Shown here in pieces: positions 24,883 to 33,060 of a DNA stretch of 64,000 nucleotides. This DNA comes from Nitrospira sp. (GTDB lineage: Bacteria; Nitrospirota; Nitrospiria; Nitrospirales; Nitrospiraceae), in the NCBI GenBank assembly GCA_016873495.1, contig VGXC01000011.1, positions 1 to 64,000 on the forward strand. The letters are read 5' to 3'. Position 1 is the stretch's first letter. Each line of letters opens with the position of its first letter. A program made the translations under genes and the position numbers. The notes under the pieces are model-generated. The model saw nothing but the letters and a program-made list of their open reading frames with translations, had not been told where the DNA came from and did no database searches.

Positions 24883-24893
24883 CATGATAAAGT
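24865..24893 (+). promoter_or_regulatory. Promoter for the light-sensor gene
   Basis: Plus strand TTGACA (24865-24870, perfect), 17 bases, TAAAGT (24888-24893). The spacer holds CATTAGACAT, a repeated motif. The -10 ends 13 bases before the ATG and no Shine-Dalgarno sequence is visible, so the mRNA would have a very short or no leader. Confidence 0.6.
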
Positions 24894-24906
24894 AGCCACA
24901 GTTGAA

Positions 24907-25818
24907 ATGAATACACATAGAATTCATAGGGTTGCAAAACTCACTGGGTTGTCAAAAGACGTGATCCGGGTCTGGGAACGTCGATATTCCCTCATCAAGC
25001 CGGCTCGCGGGGCAAATCGCTACCGCATTTACACGGATGAAGACGTAGCCTTGCTCAGGTACGTCAAAGCTGAGATGGAGAAGGGCAACTCAATCGGCGA
25101 TCTGGCCTCGCTCGGGCAGAATGAATTGCTTGCGCGAATGAAAGCAATGCCCGCGCAGGCGATTGTGGAAGCCGAGACCCTTTATGAGCGGTTGCTGAGC
25201 GAGTTGGTGGCGTGCCTGGAGCCGCTCGATCGGATGGTTTTCGAGCGGAAACTTAACGGCGCGGTGGCGGTGATCCCCTTCGAGGAGGCCTTGCATGGCA
25301 TCCTGCTGCCGTTGCAGGAGCGGGTCGGGAAACTTTGGCACGACGGACGAATCAATATAGCCGTGGAACACTATGTGACCAGGCAGGTGCAACAGAAGCT
25401 GTTCTCGGTGATGAACCAATTGCCGGTGAATGAACAGGGGCCGAAGGTCGTGGTGGCCTGTCCTCCGATGGAGGCCCATGAGATCGGGGCGCAGAGCGTG
25501 GCCTATCACTGCAGAGTGAGGGGGTGCCGAGTGTATTACCTTGGGGCCAACGTTCCCTTCGCCTCGCTGGCGGCCTTTTGCGAGCAAGTCCGACCAGATC
25601 TATTGTTGTTGTCGTTGACGGGGATTCTGCCGGAAGCGGAGGCGGAGGCCTTCGTGCGGGGCCTTTCAGAGTCCGTTACAGCCCAGCGTTCGATCATGGC
25701 CGGAGGCGAGGGGGCGAAGCAGATGCGAGAGCGTTTAGCGGAGGGACGGATCGCTGTACTGGACGACTTTGCCGCGCTGGATCGCCGCCTGATCGTGTTG
25801 ACGGCAGCCAATGCCTAG
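24907..25818 (+). CDS. CarH/LitR-type adenosylcobalamin-dependent light-sensing MerR regulator
   Basis: Protein of 303 residues from ATG 24907; the earlier TTG 24865 lies in the -35 box and is rejected. MerR-type helix-turn-helix (VAKLTGLSKDVIRVWERRYSLIKP) at 9-32, a four-helix cap at about 90-175, and a Rossmann cobalamin domain at 178-303. Signatures of the light-sensing group are present: W144-x9-E154-H155 in the cap and E189-x-H191-x-x-G194, the lower axial ligand, spaced almost as in Thermus CarH. In the dark the AdoCbl tetramer represses; light breaks the Co-C bond and releases DNA. It is the first gene before hemE. Confidence 0.88.
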   Translation: MNTHRIHRVAKLTGLSKDVIRVWERRYSLIKPARGANRYRIYTDEDVALLRYVKAEMEKGNSIGDLASLGQNELLARMKAMPAQAIVEAETLYERLLSELVACLEPLDRMVFERKLNGAVAVIPFEEALHGILLPLQERVGKLWHDGRINIAVEHYVTRQVQQKLFSVMNQLPVNEQGPKVVVACPPMEAHEIGAQSVAYHCRVRGCRVYYLGANVPFASLAAFCEQVRPDLLLLSLTGILPEAEAEAFVRGLSESVTAQRSIMAGGEGAKQMRERLAEGRIAVLDDFAALDRRLIVLTAANA

Positions 25819-25860
25819 CCGGAGGGCAGCGACTGCGGACGACCAACCGCGACGCCCGCA

Positions 25861-25890
25861 TTGACACCTTCTCCCTCGCCCACTTAGAAT
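25861..25890 (+). promoter_or_regulatory. Candidate hemE promoter
   Basis: TTGACA (25861-25866), 18 bases, TAGAAT (25885-25890). The -10 ends 9 bases before the hemE ATG and there is no Shine-Dalgarno sequence, consistent with a leaderless message. hemE could also be read through from the regulator gene. Confidence 0.5.
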
Positions 25891-25899
25891 GCGCGCCTG

Positions 25900-26925
25900 A
25901 TGAACGATCGATTTCTCAAAGCTTGCCGACGGGAGCCGGTGGATTGCACGCCGGTCTGGTTCATGCGCCAGGCCGGACGGTACATGCAGGAATACCAGGC
26001 GATTCGCGCCAAGCATTCCATTCTGGAGGTGTGCAAGACGCCCGAGCTTGCCGCCCAGGTCACGCTTCAACCGATCGACCGATTCCCGCTCGATGCCGCG
26101 ATCATTTTCGCCGATATCCTGCTGCCGTTGGAGGCGATGGGGCTTCGGCTGGAGTTTGCCGAGGGCGAGGGGCCGATCATTCATAATCCCCTCCGGGACC
26201 GGGCCTCGGTGGATCAACTACGGCCGGTAGATGGCGACGAGTTGGCCTACGTCGAGGAAGCGATCCGGCAGGCGCGGCGCGCGCTGACGGGCAAGGTGCC
26301 GCTGATCGGGTTCGCCGGCGCGCCGTTCACGCTGGCCAGTTATGCCATCGAAGGCGGCGGGTCGCGGAACTATATTCGTACGAAGCAGCTCATGTACCGG
26401 GAACCAGAAGTCTGGCACCGGTTGATGGACAAGTTGGCGCGGGTCGTGACCGGGTACCTGCGACGCCAGATCCGCGCCGGCGCCGAAGCGGTGCAACTGT
26501 TCGACAGCTGGGTGGGGTGCCTGTCGCCGGGGGACTATGCCGAATACGTCCTGCCGCATGTGCAACTGATTTTCGACGGGCTCAAACGCGAACAGGTGCC
26601 GTTGATCCACTTCGGGACGGGCACCGGCTCGTTGCTCCGGCTCATGCGCCAGGCCGGCGGCGACGTCATCGGTCTGGATTGGCGTGTGCACCTGGATGAC
26701 GCGTGGCAGACCGTGGGCCATGATGTGGCCGTCCAGGGGAACCTGGATCCGGTGGCCCTGTTCGCGTCCGTGCACGAGATCGAGCGGCGGGTGGAGGATA
26801 TCCTGCGGCGCGCGGCCGGCCGGCCCGGACACATCTTCAACCTGGGCCACGGGATTCTGCCGAACACGCCGATCGACGGCGTTGCGGTCACTGCCGAGAT
26901 GGTCCACAAGCTCAGCCAACGGTAA
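25900..26925 (+). CDS. hemE: Uroporphyrinogen decarboxylase
   Basis: Protein of 341 residues converting uroporphyrinogen III to coproporphyrinogen III. Signatures: PVWFMRQAGRYMQEY near 20-34, SILEVCKTPELAAQVTLQP, FADILLPLEAMG, GFAGAPFTLASYAIEGGGSRNY, and QLFDSWVGCLSPGDYAEYVLP. Full length. It starts 81 bases after the light-sensor gene and is followed by hemH and hemG, giving three porphyrin steps together. Confidence 0.95.
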   Translation: MNDRFLKACRREPVDCTPVWFMRQAGRYMQEYQAIRAKHSILEVCKTPELAAQVTLQPIDRFPLDAAIIFADILLPLEAMGLRLEFAEGEGPIIHNPLRDRASVDQLRPVDGDELAYVEEAIRQARRALTGKVPLIGFAGAPFTLASYAIEGGGSRNYIRTKQLMYREPEVWHRLMDKLARVVTGYLRRQIRAGAEAVQLFDSWVGCLSPGDYAEYVLPHVQLIFDGLKREQVPLIHFGTGTGSLLRLMRQAGGDVIGLDWRVHLDDAWQTVGHDVAVQGNLDPVALFASVHEIERRVEDILRRAAGRPGHIFNLGHGILPNTPIDGVAVTAEMVHKLSQR

Positions 26926-26929
26926 CGCA

Positions 26930-27022
26930 GTGAGAGGTGATGCGTGATGTGTGATGCGTGACGAGGGCGATGCATGAAGCCGGCTGCTCACCCATCACTC
27001 ATCACCCTTCACGCATCACAGA
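26930..27022 (+). repeat. Inverted pair of heptad arrays between hemE and hemH
   Basis: Five tandem seven-base units GTGAGAG, GTGATGC, GTGATGT, GTGATGC, GTGACGA (26930-26964), 23 bases, then TCACCCA, TCACTCA, TCACCCT, TCACGCA, TCACAGA (26988-27022). The halves are complementary and can fold on each other. It ends 7 bases before the hemH ATG. Same unit and layout as 5838-5918. Confidence 0.85.
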
Positions 27023-27029
27023 ACGTGTG

Positions 27030-27980
27030 ATGCCAAGCCCCCAACGACCGATCGCGATACTGCTGATGGCTCTGGGAGGGCCGGACAAGCTGGAGGATGT
27101 CGAGCCCTATCTCCTGGACGTCCGGGGGGGGCGGCCGACGCCGAAAGAACTGGTCGAAGAGATCCGCGAGCGGTACCGGCTCACCGGCGGGAAGTCGCCC
27201 GCGCCCGACATCACGCGGGAGGTGGCGCGCAAGCTGGAGCAGCGGCTGAATGGGACGGGCGACGAGCGGGTCCGTTGTTATGTCGGATTCCGCCACTGGC
27301 ATCCGTACATCAAGGACGTCTACGCGGAGTTGGTGGACGACCGCCCTGAACGGCTGATCTGCCTCTGCATGGCGCCGCAATATTCTTCGCTCAGCGTCGG
27401 CGCCTACGGGAAAAAGGTCGAGGAGGCCAGGGCCGCGCTGGGCGGAGAGTTTCCCGTCACCTTCGTGCAGAGTTGGCATCGGCATCCGGGTTTGATCAAG
27501 GCCCTGGCCGACAACGTGTCGGCGGGGCTTTTGAAGTTTCCGGCGGAGGTCCGCGGACGAGTGCCCATTGTCTTTACGGCCCACAGCCTGCCGGAGCGGA
27601 TTCTGGCCATGAACGATCCTTATCCCGACGAGGTCCGGGGGACTGTCGAGGCTGTGTGCCAACGGTTGGGCCCGGTCACGTCGCGGTTCGCGTTTCAAAG
27701 CCAGGGCCGGTCCAGCGAGAAATGGTTGGGCCCGACCGTGGAGGCGACGCTGGAGGACTTGCACCGGGAAGGGCACCGGCAGGTGCTCATCGCGCCGATC
27801 GGATTTCTGTCGGACCATCTCGAAGTCCTTTACGATGTGGACATCGAGTTCAAGCAACTGGCTGCGTCGAAGGGCATGAGCCTCGAACGGATTCCCATGC
27901 TGAACGCGACCCAGCCGTTGATCGACACCCTGGCCTCGATCCTGGAGGGGCATCTGGCCAGCCCAGTCGGACGATCGTGA
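27030..27980 (+). CDS. hemH: Ferrochelatase
   Basis: Protein of 316 residues from ATG 27030 (the frame upstream runs through the heptad array and is not coding). Core motifs: ILLMALGGPDKLEDVEPYLLDV, MAPQYSSLSVGAYGKKVEEA, VTFVQSWHRHPGLIKALADNV and VFTAHSLPERI with the catalytic His, then APIGFLSDHLEVLYDVDIE with the conserved Glu. It inserts iron into protoporphyrin IX, or acts on coproporphyrin in the alternative route. Four bases separate it from hemG. Confidence 0.93.
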   Translation: MPSPQRPIAILLMALGGPDKLEDVEPYLLDVRGGRPTPKELVEEIRERYRLTGGKSPAPDITREVARKLEQRLNGTGDERVRCYVGFRHWHPYIKDVYAELVDDRPERLICLCMAPQYSSLSVGAYGKKVEEARAALGGEFPVTFVQSWHRHPGLIKALADNVSAGLLKFPAEVRGRVPIVFTAHSLPERILAMNDPYPDEVRGTVEAVCQRLGPVTSRFAFQSQGRSSEKWLGPTVEATLEDLHREGHRQVLIAPIGFLSDHLEVLYDVDIEFKQLAASKGMSLERIPMLNATQPLIDTLASILEGHLASPVGRS

Positions 27981-27984
27981 CGCA

Positions 27985-29448
27985 GTGAGCGGCGCTCCTC
28001 GACATGTGGCCATCGTCGGTGGCGGGATCGCTGGTTTGGCGACCGCCTTCGCCTTGCAGGAGCAGGCGGGCCAGGCCGAGTTTCCCCTCTCCCTGACCGT
28101 GATCGAAGCCGCTGCCTCGTGGGGCGGCAAGATCGCCACCCATCGGGTCGGCGACCTCGTGATCGAACGGGGGCCCGATTCGTTCCTCTCCCAGAAACCG
28201 GCGGGCCTCGAACTTTGCGCGAAGCTGGGGCTGTCCGACCGGATCGTCAATACCAACCCGTCCGAGAAAGGGGCGTTCGTCTACTCGCGCGGCAAGTTGC
28301 GCCAGCTGCCCGAAGGGCTGGTCCTCTTCGTACCTTCCAAGCTCGGCCCGTTCCTGCGCAGCGGGCTCCTCTCTCTACCCGGCATCATGCGGATGGGCGC
28401 CGACCTGGCGCTGCCTAGGCAGCACGTGAAAGGCGACGAATCGTTGGCGTCGTTTTTCCGCCGCCGGTTCGGCGCGGAGGCCTTCGACCGGTTGATCGAG
28501 CCGCTCATGGCCGGCATCTATGCGGGGGACGCGGAGCAGATGAGTTTGCGCGCGACTTTCCCTCGTTTCATCGAGTTGGAGCGGAAACACGGCAGTCTGA
28601 TCCGCGGCATGCTGGCGAGTCGCCGGAAAGCCGCGTTCTCCGGCCAGGCAGCACCCAGCGCCGGGCCTCGACGGACGATGTTCGTGACGTTGAAGGACGG
28701 CATGGACGAGCTGACGCGTGCGCTCGCGGGGCGCGTCGAGCAAGACGGAGCGGGGTTGCAGCTGGGGCGGCGCGTCACGGCTCTGCGGGCGCCCTCCGTG
28801 CGATCCAAAGTTTGGACCTACGATCTGATGCTGGAGGACGGAGGCGTGGTGACGGCGGATGTCGTCGTGTTGGCGGTTCCGGCCTATGTGGCGGCGCCGC
28901 TCATCCGCCCGCACAGCCGGCCTGCGGCGGAGAAGCTGGAGGCGATCCCCTATGCGACGACGGCCACCGCCTCTCTGGCCTATGCCGCTAAGGATCTGGG
29001 GCCGCAGGTGCGGGGCTTCGGGTTCGTCGTGCCGCGCGCGGAACAACGGGACCTGATCGCCGCCACCTGGACCTCTCTGAAGTGGCCGCACCGGGCGCCG
29101 CCCTCCCAGACGTTGATCCGCTGCTATCTGGGCGGCGTGGGGCGGGAGCAAAGCTTGGCGTTAAACGACGAAGCGCTCCTGGGACGGGTGAAGGAAGAGT
29201 TGCGCGCGCTGGCGGGCATTACCGCCGAACCGGCCTATGCGGAGGTGTCCCGCTGGGATCGGGGGATGCCTCAGTATACGATCGGCCATCCGAGCCGGTT
29301 AGAGGCGCTTCAGGTGGCCTTGAATCCCTATAAGGGACTCTATCTCACCGGCGCCGCCTACCGGGGTGTCGGCATTCCAGATTGCATCAAGGATGGGTCC
29401 GATACGGCGGCGCACATCGTTCGATATCTCACCGAGCGTCGAGCTTAG
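27985..29448 (+). CDS. hemG: Protoporphyrinogen/coproporphyrinogen III oxidase (HemY type)
   Basis: FAD protein of 487 residues: HVAIVGGGIAGLATAFALQEQ (GxGxxG), IERGPDSFLSQKPAGLELC, EPLMAGIYAGDAEQMSLRATFPRF and the C-terminal GLYLTGAAYRGVGIPDCIKDGSDTA, all typical of the oxygen-dependent HemY family. GTG start at 27985. Whether it works on proto- or coproporphyrinogen is not decided by sequence. It completes hemE-hemH-hemG, whose products are photosensitisers, next to a light-sensing regulator. Confidence 0.92.
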   Translation: MSGAPRHVAIVGGGIAGLATAFALQEQAGQAEFPLSLTVIEAAASWGGKIATHRVGDLVIERGPDSFLSQKPAGLELCAKLGLSDRIVNTNPSEKGAFVYSRGKLRQLPEGLVLFVPSKLGPFLRSGLLSLPGIMRMGADLALPRQHVKGDESLASFFRRRFGAEAFDRLIEPLMAGIYAGDAEQMSLRATFPRFIELERKHGSLIRGMLASRRKAAFSGQAAPSAGPRRTMFVTLKDGMDELTRALAGRVEQDGAGLQLGRRVTALRAPSVRSKVWTYDLMLEDGGVVTADVVVLAVPAYVAAPLIRPHSRPAAEKLEAIPYATTATASLAYAAKDLGPQVRGFGFVVPRAEQRDLIAATWTSLKWPHRAPPSQTLIRCYLGGVGREQSLALNDEALLGRVKEELRALAGITAEPAYAEVSRWDRGMPQYTIGHPSRLEALQVALNPYKGLYLTGAAYRGVGIPDCIKDGSDTAAHIVRYLTERRA

Positions 29449-29464
29449 CCCGGACCGTCGGGTC

Positions 29465-29493
29465 TTGCCAAGCATCCTCGGCAAATTTATAGT
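29465..29493 (+). promoter_or_regulatory. Candidate promoter of the rhodanese gene
   Basis: TTGCCA (29465-29470), 17 bases, TATAGT (29488-29493), 48 bases before the start codon. Confidence 0.5.
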
Positions 29494-29540
29494 ACGGTGC
29501 ATGTCGACGGGGCGAACGGCCCCCTGCGAAGGAGGTGCGG

Positions 29541-30134
29541 GTGGAGGGATGGCTGTGGGGAACGGCGGGCGTCGCGCTGGTCGCGGCGATGGTGGCGATT
29601 CGCCGAGCCGTCAGGCTGGCGCAGGAACTCGACCGGCTTAAGCGGGAGCAGCGCGAGGTCTTCGCCAAGCTGCAGCAGCTCGGCGAAGACCTGAAACGTA
29701 CGGTCGAGCCTCTGCGCGTGCACCTGGCCACGGTGGCCGGCGGCCGGCCGGTTTCGAGAGAGCTGATCTTCAGCGGACGGCTGTATGAGACGCTGTCCGC
29801 GCTCGAGGCGCAGCGGCTCCGCGATGCAGCGCCGGAGCCGGCGATCATGGTGGATGTGCGCAGCCCGCGCGAGTATGCCGTCAAACGGATTGCCGGCGCA
29901 AAGCTGGTGCCGCTCGAGGAGTTGGAGCAGCGGTATGAGACGGACATCCCCGAGAGCGCCGGGAGAGTCTTCGTTTATTGCGCGACCGGCGAGCGAAGCC
30001 GCCTGGCCTGCGACTTTCTCAGCCGGAAAGGCTATGCGAACCTCTATCACATCCGGGATGGATTGCAGGGATGGAGCGGGCCGACCGAAGGGGAGGGCGC
30101 GTTGACCCTGATCCAGATTGAACGGAAGACCTGA
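29541..30134 (+). CDS. Membrane-anchored rhodanese-domain protein
   Basis: Protein of 197 residues. An N-terminal membrane helix (WLWGTAGVALVAAMVAI) is followed by a coiled-coil (LAQELDRLKREQREVFAKLQQLGEDL), then a rhodanese domain (about 75-185) with VDVRSPREYAVKRIAGAKLVPLEEL and active-site loop YCATGERSR, Cys in first position. GTG 29541 is preferred because GAAGGAGG lies 5 bases before it; GTG 29535 overlaps that site. Likely a thiol/persulfide transferase facing the cytoplasm. Confidence 0.82.
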   Translation: MEGWLWGTAGVALVAAMVAIRRAVRLAQELDRLKREQREVFAKLQQLGEDLKRTVEPLRVHLATVAGGRPVSRELIFSGRLYETLSALEAQRLRDAAPEPAIMVDVRSPREYAVKRIAGAKLVPLEELEQRYETDIPESAGRVFVYCATGERSRLACDFLSRKGYANLYHIRDGLQGWSGPTEGEGALTLIQIERKT

Positions 30135-30136
30135 GC

Positions 30137-30544
30137 GTGGCCGACCCCTTTTCGATCCTCAACGTGTTGGGGCCGTATCGTGAACCGCACGAGCCGGCAC
30201 TCTCGTACGACTATGCCATCCAGCGTCCCAACTGGCCGACGGCCCATGCCGTCCGCGTGAAGGTCTCGCTGGCGGAGGAACTCGACTACCTGAAGACGGG
30301 GGTGCTGGGTCTGTCCGGCGGCAGCCCGGGCCAGCAGCTCCGGATGAATCAATTGTTGACGAAGCGCATCGCGGACCGCAAGTTGCAGATCGCCAATGAT
30401 GAAGGATTGTTCTCGCAGCGGCTGGACGTGAAAATCGATCCGTTCACTGGGCCCTTCGCGCATCTGTTCCCTCGGCTGGAGGCATGGATGCAGGAGAATA
30501 AGGCGGCCCTTCGGCAGGAAGTCCAGCAAGCGGCCGGAATCTAA
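30137..30544 (+). CDS. Hypothetical protein (135 residues)
   Basis: MADPFSILNVLGPYREPHEPALSYDYAIQRPNWPTAHAVRVKVSLAEELDYLKTG: soluble, mixed fold, no cysteines. It starts with GTG 2 bases after the rhodanese stop, so the two are one operon. Not recognised. The 278 bases after it hold an inverted repeat with a DnaA-box-like core and a short palindrome. Confidence 0.65.
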   Translation: MADPFSILNVLGPYREPHEPALSYDYAIQRPNWPTAHAVRVKVSLAEELDYLKTGVLGLSGGSPGQQLRMNQLLTKRIADRKLQIANDEGLFSQRLDVKIDPFTGPFAHLFPRLEAWMQENKAALRQEVQQAAGI

Positions 30545-30609
30545 ACGGCCTACTCCGGTCCCTCCTCGCCGAAACCTTCAAAAAGTCCATAAATTTCTGC
30601 CGTTATTTG

Positions 30610-30642
30610 TGTCCCCAGAATCTGTGGATAAGGCTGGGGACA
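30610..30642. repeat. Inverted repeat with a perfect DnaA-box sequence in its loop
   Basis: TGTCCCCAG (30610-30618) and its exact complement CTGGGGACA (30634-30642) enclose TGTGGATAA (30623-30631), the reverse complement of the consensus DnaA box TTATCCACA. Located between convergent genes, with T/A-rich sequence on the left. Confidence 0.5.
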
Positions 30643-30788
30643 AGTGGTCCCGGGCAGGAAAAATATGCGGTCTGGACGCAGGCGGAACAGAGTGCTCAAC
30701 TTTTAGGCATTGTGGTGGTCGGATAGCCCCCTACTAGATATAGTGGACCACGTAGTTTCTCCCAATGGTAAGTCTGGCCCTGAGCATA

Positions 30789-30802
30789 GCTTGTGCACAA
30801 GC
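30789..30802. repeat. 14-bp perfect palindrome GCTTGTGCACAAGC
   Basis: Perfect dyad 21 bases beyond the stop of the 30823 gene. It could be a regulator site or a weak terminator stem; no T-run. Confidence 0.4.
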
Positions 30803-30822
30803 CAGGCTTGGCGCGAAGCGTT

Positions 30823-31488
30823 TTAGAAGAGTTGGCGGAAGGTTTTCGAGTGAACCCCGGACTCGTCGGCGAAGCCCAGCGAGGCCTGATCGGGGCGGCC
30901 GGTATCGTTCAAATCGATGCGGTAATGGCCACGCACGGCTTCCATCGCGGTCTCGAACGGGACCGCTTGCGGGTAGAGTTCGCCGGGCGCGTGGGCGCCG
31001 CGCGCCAGCACGCCGATCGCCGCAGGCCTGGCAAATTGCGCGTCGGAAAAAATATAAATATCCGCAATCGCATGGTCGCCCAACTTGTGGCCCGGTGAGG
31101 TGGCGGGTAGCATGGCGGACAGCTGGTTGGCCAGCCGGGCGTCGCGCAACCGTTTTAAGAGGCCGACGATCTGGCTCTCCGTGGCTTGCGGCGAGACGAC
31201 GATGCCCACGGCGTTGATCTCGGGGATGGCGGTTTTGACTTTGAACATGACCGGGGCTGCGTCCGGTTCCTCCATGACGGACGCCGGAGTCGGCTCGGGC
31301 GCGACCGCCGGCTTTTGCTTGGAACTGGGAATGTAGAGCCACATGAGCAGCCAGAGGCCGAAGATGACCCCGAAGACGACGACGAGGGGATGGGCGCCGG
31401 CCCGCTTGCCTTCTTCGTAGGGGCCCGTCTCGGGGCTCGCCGATTCTTGGGTCGAGGGGCCGGCGGTCCGGTCTTGTTCGTTGTTCAT
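30823..31488 (-). CDS. Single-span membrane protein, periplasmic domain of unknown function
   Basis: Protein of 221 residues from ATG 31488. A Glu/Pro-rich cytoplasmic N-terminus, one membrane helix (LVVVFGVIFGLWLLMWLYIP near 36-55), a Pro/Ala linker, then a soluble domain of about 140 residues (VMFKVKTAIPEINAVGIVVSPQATESQIVGLLKRLRDARL). The segment IADIYIFSDAQFARP resembles a strand-loop common in DUF4875-like domains, but I would not assign it. It lies 26 bases downstream of mazG. Confidence 0.62.
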   Translation of the reverse strand: MNNEQDRTAGPSTQESASPETGPYEEGKRAGAHPLVVVFGVIFGLWLLMWLYIPSSKQKPAVAPEPTPASVMEEPDAAPVMFKVKTAIPEINAVGIVVSPQATESQIVGLLKRLRDARLANQLSAMLPATSPGHKLGDHAIADIYIFSDAQFARPAAIGVLARGAHAPGELYPQAVPFETAMEAVRGHYRIDLNDTGRPDQASLGFADESGVHSKTFRQLF

Positions 31489-31514
31489 GAGCGTGCTCGT
31501 ACGCGCCAGCTTGG

Positions 31515-32366
31515 TTACCGGCTCGCGTCGCTGTCGGTGGTGGACGCAGCCAAGACCCGTTTGGCGTCGTTCCATAACGAGTCCAGCTCGTCCAGCGTCA
31601 TGTCGTCGAGCGCACGCCCGGCTCGTGCCGCAGCGGCCTCCATCAGCTGGAAGCGGGCCACGAACCGGTTGGTGGACCCGCGCAGGGCTTCTTCCGGGTT
31701 GACCTTGACGAACCGCGCCAGGTTCACCATCGCGAAGAACAAATCCCCGAACTCCGATTCGATCCGGTCGGCCTTGTCGTCGGTGTTGTCCGCCACAGCC
31801 TCGCGCAATTCACGGACTTCTTCTTCGATTTTTACCATCACGCGCTCGGTCCCCTCCCGGGTATGGGGCCAGTCGAAGCCCACCCGCGAGGCGCGCGCTT
31901 GCACTTGAAAAGCCCGCAGGAGCGCCGGCAGCGTCTTGGGGACGCCGTGTAATGCGGACTCGGTCTGGCCGGCCCGCGCCCGTTCGTCCCGTTTGATTTG
32001 TTCCCAATTCGAATAGACCTGATCGGGAGAGAGGCGGTCTTCCCCTTGCGGTTGCTCCTGCGTGTCGAACACGTGGGGGTGGCGGCGAACCAGTTTGTCG
32101 GCCAGCTGCTCCAGTACCTCGGCGATCGTGAACGTGCCCATTTCCGCGCCGATTTGGGCATGAAACAGGACCTGAAGAAACAGGTCGCCCAGCTCTTCGC
32201 GAAGCTTGCGGGGATCCTGTTGGTCGATAGTTTCGAGGACTTCGTACGCCTCTTCGATCAGATAGGGCTTCAACGACTCGTGCGTTTGCTTGCGGTCCCA
32301 GGGACAACCGTCTGGCGCGCGCAGTTTCGCCATCAACTCGACCAACCGATCGAAAGACTCCGACAT
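31515..32366 (-). CDS. mazG: Nucleoside triphosphate pyrophosphohydrolase MazG
   Basis: Protein of 283 residues with two MazG domains. The first begins LVELMAKLRAPDGCPWDRKQTHESLKPYLIEEAYEVLETI and carries E-E-A-Y-E and E-E-L-G-D-L-F-L-Q metal-binding helices; the second has KIEEEVRELREAVADN and ESEFGDLFFAMVNLARF. It hydrolyses non-canonical or excess NTPs to NMPs. Clear -10 TATAAT upstream. Confidence 0.93.
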   Translation of the reverse strand: MSESFDRLVELMAKLRAPDGCPWDRKQTHESLKPYLIEEAYEVLETIDQQDPRKLREELGDLFLQVLFHAQIGAEMGTFTIAEVLEQLADKLVRRHPHVFDTQEQPQGEDRLSPDQVYSNWEQIKRDERARAGQTESALHGVPKTLPALLRAFQVQARASRVGFDWPHTREGTERVMVKIEEEVRELREAVADNTDDKADRIESEFGDLFFAMVNLARFVKVNPEEALRGSTNRFVARFQLMEAAAARAGRALDDMTLDELDSLWNDAKRVLAASTTDSDASR

Positions 32367-32389
32367 GCCGTTCTCCTCAAACCGCCCGC

Positions 32390-32417
32390 ATTATACCTGT
32401 TTTGCGGCCGGCTTCAA
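32390..32417 (-). promoter_or_regulatory. Candidate mazG promoter
   Basis: Minus strand TTGAAG (32417-32412), 16 bases, TATAAT (32395-32390, perfect), 24 bases before the mazG ATG. Confidence 0.55.
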
Positions 32418-32504
32418 TGAGCTGCCCGCGGCCCGATCGGTTGCGCGGCGTCTTGAAAATATGATACCGTAACCCCGCGTAGACGTGGATGTTTGGAGCT
32501 GAAC

Positions 32505-32930
32505 ATGGGCGCAGAAAACGAAGAAGGATTCGTCGTTCGCGATCGGCGCGGCCGTTCGGATGACCAGGGCTCCGTTTCGTCAGGGACCCCACAGGCCGAG
32601 GCGCTGAAGCGGGATGCGCCGATGGCTTCGCAGGGCGATCAGGCTGCGGCCCACGAGTCGGGTCTGCCGGTGACGTTTTCGTCCTTCGTGTTTTCGCTCG
32701 GCACCTCGGCGTTGATGATGATGGGGGAACGATTGGACCCCCGGCAGCCTCAGGTGCCCGTAAATCTCGGGCAAGCCAAGGAAATCATCGATATCCTGTC
32801 GATGCTGGAGAGTAAGACGAAAGGCAATCTGACCACGGAGGAGCAGGCGGTGCTGGATGATCTGCTGTATGCCCTGCGAATAAAGTACGTGGACCTGGCG
32901 TCGGGCAAACCAGCCGCCAAATCGCCTTGA
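32505..32930 (+). CDS. DUF1844-family protein
   Basis: Protein of 141 residues from ATG 32505 (GGAGCTGAAC upstream). The C-terminal half is DUF1844: TFSSFVFSLGTSALMMMGERLDP, then VNLGQAKEIIDILSMLESKTKGNLTTEEQAVLDDLLYALRIKYVD. The N-terminal half is polar and disordered. Function unknown; widespread in Deltaproteobacteria, Nitrospirota and Planctomycetes as a single-copy gene. Confidence 0.85.
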   Translation: MGAENEEGFVVRDRRGRSDDQGSVSSGTPQAEALKRDAPMASQGDQAAAHESGLPVTFSSFVFSLGTSALMMMGERLDPRQPQVPVNLGQAKEIIDILSMLESKTKGNLTTEEQAVLDDLLYALRIKYVDLASGKPAAKSP

Positions 32931-33060
32931 TCAAGGGCGTTGCCCTGCCGCACTGTTCTTCTCTCCTCGTCCAGCCTCCGTGTCCGTTGCGTCTGCAAGT
33001 GTGGCCAAGTCCGGCGGCACCGGGCCCCGGTCTCCTCAACACTGGACCGAGCAAACTGCG

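Noticed and set aside
24865-24906. Upstream start of the light sensor at TTG 24865
   Set aside because: That TTG is the first half of the -35 hexamer, so it would precede transcription start; the MerR helix begins right after ATG 24907.
30545-30822. Chromosomal replication origin
   Set aside because: Only one perfect DnaA box and none of the typical origin genes; kept only as a possible DnaA site.
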